A DNA stretch of 13,037 nucleotides, taken from positions 1 through 13,037 of the forward strand of contig CALLJA010000202.1 in assembly GCA_938008865.1 (NCBI GenBank). Direction: 5' to 3'. Each line of letters begins with the position of its first letter. Within the stretch, counting starts at the first letter, position 1. A program made the translations under genes and the position numbers. Positions 1 through 5,749 of the stretch are shown here, piece after piece. This stretch comes from an uncultured Anaerolineales bacterium (GTDB taxonomy: Bacteria > Chloroflexota > Anaerolineae > Anaerolineales > Villigracilaceae). The notes beneath the pieces are model-generated. The model did no database searches. It was not told the origin of the DNA and saw nothing but the letters and a program-made list of their open reading frames with translations.

Positions 1-336
1 CTTGCGCAGGATGCCGAGATGCTCATCTGATTTGGCGGCGATGCCGACCACAAGCTGGACGGTTTCGCCTTCGTTCCACGTCACGCCCGCAGGCACTTGC
101 AAGACGGCGATGCCTGTCTTGAGGATGAACTCGCGGTTCTCTGGCATGCCATGCGGGATGGAAATGCCGTTGGCCAGGTAGGTATTCGAGACCTGCTCGC
201 GGTGGAACATGCTGTCCAGATAGCGCGGATCGATGTTGCCGTTCTCGATCAGTAATTGCGCAACCTGCCGAATCGCCTCATCCTTGCTTTTTGGCGAAGC
301 GTTCAACTTGATTTGCTCTGCACTTAGTTCCAACAT
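1..336 (-). CDS. mtlF: PTS mannitol-type EIIA component (partial, C-terminus missing)
   Basis: This is the cytoplasmic phosphocarrier of a sugar phosphotransferase system: it accepts phosphate from HPr on a histidine and passes it to the sugar-specific EIIB/EIIC. Translating the minus strand from ATG at 336 gives 112 residues that run off the window edge in frame. The phosphorylated histidine is H62 in a GISIPHGMPEN context, followed by an ILKTGIAVLQVP stretch and GIAAKSDEHLGIL, all typical of the mannitol/fructose EIIA family (PF00359) and closest to MtlF. A GAGG Shine-Dalgarno at 342-345 lies 5 nt before the start. It diverges from a LacI-family gene whose predicted operator covers this gene's promoter, so sugar-dependent derepression is likely. 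The rest of the transport system should lie to the left of the window. Mannitol as the substrate is inferred from family resemblance only. Confidence 0.88.
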   Translation of the reverse strand, partial: MLELSAEQIKLNASPKSKDEAIRQVAQLLIENGNIDPRYLDSMFHREQVSNTYLANGISIPHGMPENREFILKTGIAVLQVPAGVTWNEGETVQLVVGIAAKSDEHLGILRK

Positions 337-394
337 TTGGACCTCGGGAGACGGTCGTTAGGTGTGAAGATTAAATATTATTCTTACAAGGAAA

Positions 395-423
395 ATTGTA
401 ATCGATTACATTCCTATTGTCAA
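395..423 (-). promoter_or_regulatory. Near-consensus sigma70-type promoter of the PTS EIIA gene
   Basis: On the minus strand a perfect -35 box TTGACA (423 to 418) is followed by a 17-nt spacer and a -10 box TACAAT (400 to 395). Transcription should begin near 388, leaving a leader of about 50 nt before the ATG at 336. A 14-bp operator and a 19-nt palindrome both overlap it. Confidence 0.8.
397..410. promoter_or_regulatory. LacI-type operator, perfect 14-bp palindrome
   Basis: TGTAATCGATTACA is a perfect palindrome with the central CG typical of LacI/GalR-family operators, where hinge-helix leucines intercalate. It overlaps the -10 box and spacer of the divergent PTS promoter, so binding would block RNA polymerase. 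The obvious candidate repressor is encoded beside it at 591-1580. The match to that protein is inferred from position and symmetry. Confidence 0.75.
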
Positions 424-429
424 TAGGAA
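411..429. promoter_or_regulatory. 19-nt palindrome over the -35 box of the PTS promoter
   Basis: TTCCTATTGTCAATAGGAA consists of two perfect 9-nt arms around one central base. It directly abuts the LacI-type operator and contains the TTGACA -35 box of the minus-strand promoter. It could be a site for a second regulator, or simply dyad symmetry around a consensus -35. Its sequence differs from the adjacent operator. Confidence 0.45.
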
Positions 430-544
430 ATTTTTTTCAGACAAGACACTCTAATTTATACAGCTGTATTCTACATATATTAGCGTTTTATCTGTCGTTT
501 TCGAAATGTGCTATTAAAATAATGACGGAAAATAGTTATTTTAC

Positions 545-558
545 AGTAATCGTTTTCA
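545..558. promoter_or_regulatory. Possible second, degenerate LacI-type operator
   Basis: AGTAATCGTTTTCA matches the perfect operator at 397-410 in 11 of 14 positions and keeps the central CG. It lies just upstream of the extended -10 of the lacI-type gene, where binding would interfere with that promoter. The centre-to-centre distance to the first operator is 148 bp. Autoregulation is inferred. Confidence 0.4.
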
Positions 559-575
559 TATTTCATTACATAGAA

Positions 576-584
576 TGTTATAAT
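576..584 (+). promoter_or_regulatory. Extended -10 promoter of the LacI-family gene
   Basis: TGTTATAAT combines a TG extension with a perfect TATAAT (579-584), followed by only GATCTC before the ATG at 591. No convincing -35 box is present. The expected transcription start falls on or next to the A of the start codon, so the mRNA is predicted to be leaderless. Confidence 0.72.
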
Positions 585-590
585 GATCTC

Positions 591-1580
591 ATGACAAGCA
601 TCAAAGATGTTGCTAAAGCTGCGGGGGTATCCACCGCTACCGTGTCCAGGGTGCTGGCTAACAAACCCCCCATTCGCCCTGAGACACGCGAACGCGTGAT
701 GGCTGCCATTGCCCAACTCAACTACCGTCCCAATCTGGTGGCACGCAGTCTGCGCGCGCAAAAAAGCGCCAAGATCGGGTTGGTTGTCTCGGACATTCGC
801 AATCCATTCTTCACCGCCATCGGTCGTGCCGTGGAGGATGCCGCCTACGAGCAGGGCTATTCCGTACTGATGTGTAACACCGACGAGAATCCAGAAAAGG
901 AAATGCTCTACCTAAATCTTCTGCACGACGAGAATGTGTCGGGCATCATCTTCTCGCCCACGCACCAGTTCAGTTCGCAAGCGGGCGACTTCCACTTCGA
1001 CATCCCCACTGTCATCATCGACCGTCTGGTACATAACAAGGAAGCGGACATGGTCCTGCTCGATAACGTCAGCGCCGCCTATGAGTTGACCGAGCACCTG
1101 CTCGCCAACGGCTATCGCAAGATCGCGGGCCTGTTTGGCGACGCCAGCGCCACGGGTCAGGAACGTCATCAGGGATTTGTCAACGCGCTCCGGGACCACG
1201 GCCTGACTCCGTTTTCAGCGGAGTTCGTCTCCCCGCGAATCCGTTCGGGCTTTTCAGCTGCCACCGCCCTGCTGCAAAACGCAGACCAACCCGACGCCAT
1301 CTTCACCAGCAATAGTATGTTGACCGCCGGTGTTTTCCAGGCTGCGCGCGAGTTTAAGATAAAGATCCCCGATGAGTTCGCTTTGGTCGGCTTCGATGTG
1401 ACCGAGTGGGGCGAGTTCGTCGACCCGCCCATCACGGTTATTGCCCAGCCCACCGAGGAGATTGGCCGCACTGCCACCGAACTGCTCTTCCAACGTTTGT
1501 CCAACCCCAACCGCTCCGCCCGTACGGTGATCCTCAAAGGAAACCTGCTGAAGCGTGGATCAAGTATAGCGAAGAGATGA
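591..1580 (+). CDS. LacI/GalR-family transcriptional regulator
   Basis: A 329-residue sugar-responsive DNA-binding protein of the usual family length. The N-terminus has the LacI helix-turn-helix (IKDVAKAAGVS, then TATVSRVL) in residues 3-23, and a hinge with ARSLRAQKS near residue 55. A periplasmic-binding-protein-like effector domain follows (IGLVVSDIRNPFF, later VGFDVTEW). The open frame extends upstream to 417, but the helix-turn-helix begins at the ATG at 591, and the upstream part is AT-rich non-coding sequence that contains the promoter. There is no Shine-Dalgarno site, consistent with a leaderless mRNA. It diverges from a PTS EIIA gene and probably represses it, and perhaps itself, through the central-CG operator(s). 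The effector cannot be read from sequence. The gene ends at a strong bidirectional terminator. Confidence 0.93.
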   Translation: MTSIKDVAKAAGVSTATVSRVLANKPPIRPETRERVMAAIAQLNYRPNLVARSLRAQKSAKIGLVVSDIRNPFFTAIGRAVEDAAYEQGYSVLMCNTDENPEKEMLYLNLLHDENVSGIIFSPTHQFSSQAGDFHFDIPTVIIDRLVHNKEADMVLLDNVSAAYELTEHLLANGYRKIAGLFGDASATGQERHQGFVNALRDHGLTPFSAEFVSPRIRSGFSAATALLQNADQPDAIFTSNSMLTAGVFQAAREFKIKIPDEFALVGFDVTEWGEFVDPPITVIAQPTEEIGRTATELLFQRLSNPNRSARTVILKGNLLKRGSSIAKR

Positions 1581-1588
1581 CCGAACAT

Positions 1589-1626
1589 AAACAAAAACGC
1601 CCGGCATACGCCGGGCGTTTTTGTTT
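1589..1626. terminator. Bidirectional intrinsic terminator between lacI-type and degV genes
   Basis: A perfect 17-bp inverted repeat has core CGCCCGGC (1598-1605), loop ATAC, and GCCGGGCG (1610-1617). It is flanked by AAACAAAAA on the left and TTTTTGTTT on the right, so it gives a GC stem plus a U-tract on either strand. It sits between two convergent genes ending at 1580 and 1636. Confidence 0.93.
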
Positions 1627-1635
1627 AAATTGAAA

Positions 1636-2475
1636 TCAGTCGGCCTTAATCGCCGCAAACCCCAATCCATGCGGGCCGACGTGCGTGCCAATGACCGTGG
1701 TCACGTTGACCAGCAGGATGTCGCGCGGCACAGACTGACTGGCTTTCCGCATCAGTATATCCAGGAATTTCCGCGCACGCGATTCAAAGCCCGAATGCAG
1801 CACTGCCAGGCGTTCCAGCGGTCCCAACTCCAGCAAGGAATTTAGCAGACGTTCGTCTGCCTGATGGGTCGTGCGCACGGCAGCAACCGCCTTGACCACG
1901 CCGCCTGTCAGGTTCACCAGCGGTTTGATCGAGAGTAGTCCGCCCAGCGCGGCCACCGCTCCGGGCACGCGTCCGCTGCGACGCAGGTATTCCATCGTGT
2001 CCAGCGCGGCGTTGACTTTCAGCCGCTTCTGTGTCGACTCGATGGCGGCCAGCGCGGCCTGCAATCCCATCTCGGCGGCTTCGGCGGCGGCCAATACCTG
2101 AAAGCCCAGCCCCAACGAGAGCGAGCCGCTATCCACACAGGCGACTCGGCCCGCGAAATCCCGCGCAGCCAGGCGGGCCGTATCCACGATAGAGGTCAAC
2201 TTCCCCGCCGCATGGATGGACAGCACCTGCTCGCATCCGCGGCTGAGCAGAGACTCGTAACGGGATGCATATTCGCCCATCGCAGGCGCAGCCGTCGTCG
2301 GCGGGGTGCGCAGCGCGGGCAGCCGTCGATAGAACTCATCGCGGGTGATGGTCTGCCCGTCAATGTATTCCTTCCCGTCCAGCACGAGGATCGAGGGAAT
2401 CACTTCCAGGCCGTGCTGCTCCACGAGAAAAGCGGGGATGTCGCAAGATGAATCGGTAACAATGCCAAGTTTCAT
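1636..2475 (-). CDS. DegV-family fatty-acid-binding protein (FakB-like)
   Basis: A 279-residue DegV protein (PF02645), the typical length. Members bind a fatty acid and present its carboxylate to FakA, which makes acyl-phosphate for phospholipid synthesis. Visible motifs are VTDSSCDIP (residues 6-14), the SIHAAGKLTS segment (87-96), VDSGSLSLGLGF, LGGLLSIKPL, and GPHGLGF near the C-terminus. I chose ATG 2475 because MKLGIVTDSS matches the usual family start. An in-frame ATG at 2499 would add eight residues, and neither has a good Shine-Dalgarno. It lies directly downstream of fakA, the expected partner, but a strong terminator (2518-2550) separates them, so its expression may depend on read-through or an unseen promoter. 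The bound lipid is not deducible. Confidence 0.9.
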   Translation of the reverse strand: MKLGIVTDSSCDIPAFLVEQHGLEVIPSILVLDGKEYIDGQTITRDEFYRRLPALRTPPTTAAPAMGEYASRYESLLSRGCEQVLSIHAAGKLTSIVDTARLAARDFAGRVACVDSGSLSLGLGFQVLAAAEAAEMGLQAALAAIESTQKRLKVNAALDTMEYLRRSGRVPGAVAALGGLLSIKPLVNLTGGVVKAVAAVRTTHQADERLLNSLLELGPLERLAVLHSGFESRARKFLDILMRKASQSVPRDILLVNVTTVIGTHVGPHGLGFAAIKAD

Positions 2476-2512
2476 TTCTACGCTCTGGTCGCCATCCATG
2501 GCGGCAGGAAAC

Positions 2513-2550
2513 AAAAAAGGTGGGGTGGACTTGTAAAGTCCACCCCACCT
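2513..2550 (-). terminator. Intrinsic terminator after fakA
   Basis: On the minus strand, a 15-bp perfect stem (plus-strand AGGTGGGGTGGACTT, 2518-2532, and its complement 2536-2550) with a 3-nt loop is followed by a run of six T (2518 to 2513). It follows the fakA stop at 2561 and precedes the degV start, so it partly insulates the two partner genes. Confidence 0.9.
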
Positions 2551-2560
2551 GCGATTAAAC

Positions 2561-4231
2561 TTATTCGACCGAAATAATGAACTGATAGTGCGGCTGGCCG
2601 CCTTCCTGCACCTCGACCTCGAGCGCGGGATATTTTCCGCTGATCGTATCCTTGATGCGGTTTGCTTCGGCATGGGTCATGCCCTCGCCGTGGAAGAGCG
2701 TGACCAGTTCGTGGTTGGCCGCATCGGCTTTTTCGAGGAAGCCCAGCACGCCCTCCTCCACGCTGTTGGCCGAGAGCACCAGCTTGCCGTCCAGCAGCGC
2801 AATGACCTGCCCGCTTTCGACGTTCACGCCATCGATCTCCACCGTGCGGGTGGCGACGGTGATCTCGCCCGTCTTGACCATGCTTGCAGCGCGGGTCATC
2901 TTCTCGGCCACCGCGTCCAGGTCGCCTTCGGGGGTGAGCGAGAGCATGGCGGCCAGGCCCTGCGGCACGGTGCGGGTCGGCACCACGGCCACCTGCTTGA
3001 CCGTCACCTGTTTGGCCTGGTTGGCGGCCATGACGATGTTCTTGTTGTTCGGCAGGATGACAACCTTGTCGGTCGGCAGGTTCTCGAACGACTGCAAAAT
3101 ATCCTGCGTGGACGGGTTCATGGTCTGCCCGCCCTCAACCACGGCCGCCACGCCCAGGCTGGCGAAGATGCGGCTCAGGCCCGCGCCCGGTGAGACCACC
3201 ACCACAGCGATCTGCCCGGGCTCCACGGCGGCGAACTCGATGCGCGCCGCCTTCTTGCTCTTCTGGATGTCGTCCATCTGGGCCAGCAGGTTTTCGATGG
3301 CCACCTTGGTGATGGTCCCCAGCCCCATGATGTAATCGATGGGCTCGTAGCGTTTCTCGGTCGGCACGTGGATGTGCATGCGGTACATGCCGTCGCCTTC
3401 ACCCACCTGGATGGAGGTGCCCATTTCTTCGAGCTTGCCGTAAAAAGCGGGCAGGTTCAACTCACCCTGCGGGAAGAAGTCCACCACCACTTCGTAGTCC
3501 TGGCCCTCCTCCACTTCCTCCATCGCGTCCTGCATGCTCATGGCCGAAAGCGGCTGCACGCTCATGGTGGGCGTATCCAGCGGCTCGCCGTAGATGTGAC
3601 GCAGCATACCTTCGAGAATGAAGTACAGGCCCTTGCCACCCGAGTCGACCACGCCGGCCTGTTTGAGGACGGGCAACAGTTCGGGCGTCGAGAGGACCGC
3701 CTCATCGGCAGATTTGACCGCGATCTCGAACAGGTCGATCACATCCCGCGCGGACCCCTGGCCTGCTTCCGTACCCGCGGCGATGCCCTTGGCGACGGTC
3801 AGGATCGTGCCCTCCACCGGACGGACGACGCCCTTGTAGGCGGTGTCGCGCATCTCGGCGAAGGCCTTGACCAAGGTCGGCACGTCCAGCATTTCCTTAT
3901 CGTGGACGCCGCGCGCAAATCCGCGCCACAACTGCGAGAGGATCACACCCGAGTTGCCGCGCGCACCCATCAGCGCGCCCTGTGAAACGGCGGTGGCCAT
4001 CCTGCCGAGGTGACGTTCACCCGAATCCTTGATCTCGTTGTAGGCCGAGGTCATGGTCAGGAGCATGTTTGTGCCGGTGTCGCCGTCGGGGACGGGGAAG
4101 ACGTTCAGCGCATTGACCGTCTGCTGGTTGGTGCGCAGCCAGGTCAGCCCCGCCTCGACCAGCCGTTTCAATGACTGGCCGTCGATGGGTTGTTTGCGAA
4201 ATTTCTCTACACGTGCGTTATCTACAGCCAT
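2561..4231 (-). CDS. fakA: Fatty acid kinase subunit FakA (DAK2/YloV family)
   Basis: A 556-residue homologue of FakA/YloV, close to the usual 550. It phosphorylates fatty acids bound to DegV/FakB proteins with ATP to give acyl-phosphates. The N-terminal DAK2 nucleotide domain has NVFPVPDGDTGTNM (residues 43-56; the aspartates coordinate Mg-ATP) and MGARGNSGVILSQ (88-100). A middle and C-terminal region typical of the family follows. The start ATG at 4231 is supported by a perfect AGGAGG (4244-4249) that overlaps the Asp23 stop, although the 12-nt spacing is long. It is 16 nt downstream of the Asp23 gene, as in the conserved yloU-yloV pair, so the two are co-transcribed. The gene ends at a terminator, with the DegV-family gene just beyond. 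Confidence 0.94.
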   Translation of the reverse strand: MAVDNARVEKFRKQPIDGQSLKRLVEAGLTWLRTNQQTVNALNVFPVPDGDTGTNMLLTMTSAYNEIKDSGERHLGRMATAVSQGALMGARGNSGVILSQLWRGFARGVHDKEMLDVPTLVKAFAEMRDTAYKGVVRPVEGTILTVAKGIAAGTEAGQGSARDVIDLFEIAVKSADEAVLSTPELLPVLKQAGVVDSGGKGLYFILEGMLRHIYGEPLDTPTMSVQPLSAMSMQDAMEEVEEGQDYEVVVDFFPQGELNLPAFYGKLEEMGTSIQVGEGDGMYRMHIHVPTEKRYEPIDYIMGLGTITKVAIENLLAQMDDIQKSKKAARIEFAAVEPGQIAVVVVSPGAGLSRIFASLGVAAVVEGGQTMNPSTQDILQSFENLPTDKVVILPNNKNIVMAANQAKQVTVKQVAVVPTRTVPQGLAAMLSLTPEGDLDAVAEKMTRAASMVKTGEITVATRTVEIDGVNVESGQVIALLDGKLVLSANSVEEGVLGFLEKADAANHELVTLFHGEGMTHAEANRIKDTISGKYPALEVEVQEGGQPHYQFIISVE

Positions 4232-4247
4232 GAAAGATCCAGGCCTC

Positions 4248-4604
4248 CTAATCTGTGTTGCTCACGCGCAGCCCCGCGATGTGGACGTTGACGCTGGTAA
4301 CCTTAAGCCCCAGCGCCTTTTCCACATGGAAGCGGACCGTGTTGGCCACGCTTTCGGCCACCGAGTTGATGCGCGTGCCGTATTCCACGATGACGTGGAT
4401 CTCGATGTCGATGCTTTCGCCGTCGTAGCGCACGGTCACGCCGCGGGTCGGCTCGCGCGTGATGGAATGCACCAGTCCGTCGGCCAGGTTCTTGGGGGCC
4501 AGCCCCACCACGCCGTAGGAACGCAGGGTGGCATGATACGCGATCGTGGCGACCGCGTTCGGCGAGATGTGGATCCCGCCCAGTGATGTGGTTTCTTCGC
4601 CCAT
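4248..4604 (-). CDS. Asp23/YloU (DUF322) family protein
   Basis: A 118-residue Asp23-family protein (PF03780). Visible family features are GGIHISPNAVATIAYHA near the N-terminus, a GVVGLAPKNLADGL segment, and the IDIEIHVIVEYGTRINSVAESV core with a VNVHIAGL end. Members are cytoplasmic or membrane-associated, and in Firmicutes are linked to cell-envelope stress. The biochemical role is not settled. The start at 4604 has AGAGG at 4616-4620, 11 nt upstream. It is the first gene of an Asp23-fakA operon that diverges from rpmB, an arrangement widely kept in Firmicutes. A GC-rich leader with inverted repeats precedes it. Confidence 0.92.
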   Translation of the reverse strand: MGEETTSLGGIHISPNAVATIAYHATLRSYGVVGLAPKNLADGLVHSITREPTRGVTVRYDGESIDIEIHVIVEYGTRINSVAESVANTVRFHVEKALGLKVTSVNVHIAGLRVSNTD

Positions 4605-4752
4605 GGGTTTGGTTTCCTCTTGTTCTGTCGGTTGACTGCGCGTAAGTTGCCAATATTACCATTGATGCCGTCCGCCGGACGCGCGTGACGGCGTATTTTC
4701 AGGTCAAGCCCATCTGCCGGGGGCATGGGCAGTGTATGCTTCTATTTTAACA
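4605..4752 (-). promoter_or_regulatory. Promoter and structured leader of the Asp23-fakA operon
   Basis: On the minus strand an extended -10 TGTTAAAAT (4752 to 4744) would start transcription near 4737 and give a leader of about 130 nt. That leader holds two inverted repeats in plus-strand terms: GCCCAT/ATGGGC (4708-4713 with 4725-4730) and GCCGTC/GACGGC (4667-4672 with 4687-4692). A second possible extended -10, TGGTAATAT (4661 to 4653), would give a short leader. No riboswitch class was recognised. Neither promoter has a good -35. Confidence 0.45.
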
Positions 4753-4759
4753 TCCTGCC

Positions 4760-4788
4760 TTGAAGAAGGTTGCGTTGTGTGGTAAAAT
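4760..4788 (+). promoter_or_regulatory. rpmB promoter
   Basis: TTGAAG (4760-4765), a 17-nt spacer and TAAAAT (4783-4788) with a TG extension at 4780-4781 form a good sigma70-type promoter. Transcription should start near 4795, giving a leader of about 50 nt with a Shine-Dalgarno. Confidence 0.75.
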
Positions 4789-4846
4789 GCCGTGCCTTTG
4801 AGAAAAGGCAGTGGTATCGGAATCATCAAGAAAGGATGTTTGTACG

Positions 4847-5032
4847 ATGGCTAAATGTGCTCATTGCGGCAAGACGACGACCTTCGGCCACAACCGCTCG
4901 TTCTCCCAGCGCGCCACCAACCGCAAATTCAAACCGAATTTGCAGAAGGTCAGCGTTTTGGAGAAGGGCAACCTGGTCCAGAAGACGCTGTGCGCCAAGT
5001 GCATCCGCACGCTGGCGAAGTCGGCGGCGTAG
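4847..5032 (+). CDS. rpmB: 50S ribosomal protein bL28
   Basis: A 61-residue bL28, a structural protein of the large ribosomal subunit. The signature is the NRKFKPNLQKV segment (residues 25-35) after a short N-terminus. It is the zinc-binding (C+) form: cysteines C4 and C7 near the start pair with C49 and C52 near the end. AAAGGA at 4831-4836 lies 10 nt before the start. It is transcribed alone, opposite to the flanking rpe and Asp23 genes, and ends at a UUCG-loop terminator. Its place between rpe and Asp23/fakA is a conserved arrangement. Confidence 0.96.
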   Translation: MAKCAHCGKTTTFGHNRSFSQRATNRKFKPNLQKVSVLEKGNLVQKTLCAKCIRTLAKSAA

Positions 5033-5056
5033 TACGCTTTCCTTCGCATCCAAAGG

Positions 5057-5085
5057 TCGCGGCATTCGTGCCGCGATTTTTGTTT
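5057..5085 (+). terminator. rpmB terminator with UUCG tetraloop
   Basis: TCGCGGCA (5057-5064), loop TTCG, TGCCGCGA (5069-5076), then TTTTTGTTT. The 8-bp stem with a stable UUCG loop and U-tract fits a plus-strand terminator. The U-tract touches the stop codon of the convergent rpe gene. On the minus strand the hairpin lacks a following U-run. Confidence 0.92.
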
Positions 5086-5749
5086 AACCGCGCAGGGCGC
5101 GGATGCCCGCCGCGATCCCCTGCGGATGCTTGAAGACGGCATTGCCCGCCACGAAGACGTCCGCGCCGGCCGCGCGCATCTGCGGGACCGTGTCGGCGGC
5201 CATGCCGCCATCGACCTCGAGCCAGGCGCGGGACATGATCTCGTCCAGCTTCTGGCGGATGGTCCGCACTTTGGCGACGGCTTCGGGGATGAAGGCCTGT
5301 CCCGAGAACCCGGGGTTGACGCTCATCACCAGCACCAGGTCCACCATGCCCAGCACGGGTTCGAGCATGACGGTGGGCGTGGCGGGGTTAAGCACCACGC
5401 CCGCCTTGCAGCCCAGTGACTTGATTTCTTGCAAGGTGCGGTGCAGGTGCGGACAAGTCTCCACATGGACGGTAAGATGGTCCGCGCCCGCCCTGGCGAA
5501 ATCGGCCAGCAGACGTTCGGGCTGTTCGACCATCAGGTGCACGTCGAGCGGAAGCTTCGTGGCGTGGCGGCAGGCCTCCACGATGAAGGGGCCCATCGTC
5601 AGATTGGGGACGAAGCGGCCGTCCATCACGTCGATGTGGATCCAGTCCGCGCCCGCGTCTTCACAGGCGGCGATCTGGTCCTTCAAATGAAGGAAGTCAG
5701 CAGAAAGAATGGATGGGGCGATCAGGAGGTTGTCGGTCACAGGGTTCAT
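5084..5749 (-). CDS. rpe: Ribulose-phosphate 3-epimerase
   Basis: A 221-residue TIM-barrel enzyme that interconverts ribulose 5-phosphate and xylulose 5-phosphate in the pentose phosphate pathway. Signatures are APSILSADF (residues 11-19), HIDVMDGRFVPNLTMGP (38-54), DVHLMV (69-74), VNPGFSGQ (144-151) and EVDGGM (178-183). The expected metal-binding residues H38, D40, H71 and D180 are all present. I chose ATG 5749 because the kinase stop and this start share the sequence TGATG. There is no clear Shine-Dalgarno, so translation is probably coupled to the kinase. An upstream in-frame ATG at 5782 would lie inside the kinase gene. It converges on rpmB. Confidence 0.96.
   Translation of the reverse strand: MNPVTDNLLIAPSILSADFLHLKDQIAACEDAGADWIHIDVMDGRFVPNLTMGPFIVEACRHATKLPLDVHLMVEQPERLLADFARAGADHLTVHVETCPHLHRTLQEIKSLGCKAGVVLNPATPTVMLEPVLGMVDLVLVMSVNPGFSGQAFIPEAVAKVRTIRQKLDEIMSRAWLEVDGGMAADTVPQMRAAGADVFVAGNAVFKHPQGIAAGIRALRG

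Noticed and set aside
458..469. ATACAGCTGTAT palindrome as another operator
   Set aside because: A perfect 12-bp palindrome but in very AT-rich DNA, with GC rather than CG at its centre and no resemblance to the other sites; it could be chance.
417..590. 58-residue N-terminal extension of the LacI-family regulator
   Set aside because: The region is AT-rich and contains an extended -10 promoter and an operator-like site; family members begin right at the helix-turn-helix.
2588..3985. Plus-strand frames of about 200 codons opposite fakA
   Set aside because: They are His/Arg/Ala-rich shadows of the well-supported fakA gene, with no recognisable domain.
5057..5085. rpmB terminator as a bidirectional terminator for rpe
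   Set aside because: On the minus strand the hairpin is followed by CCTTTGG, without a usable U-tract.
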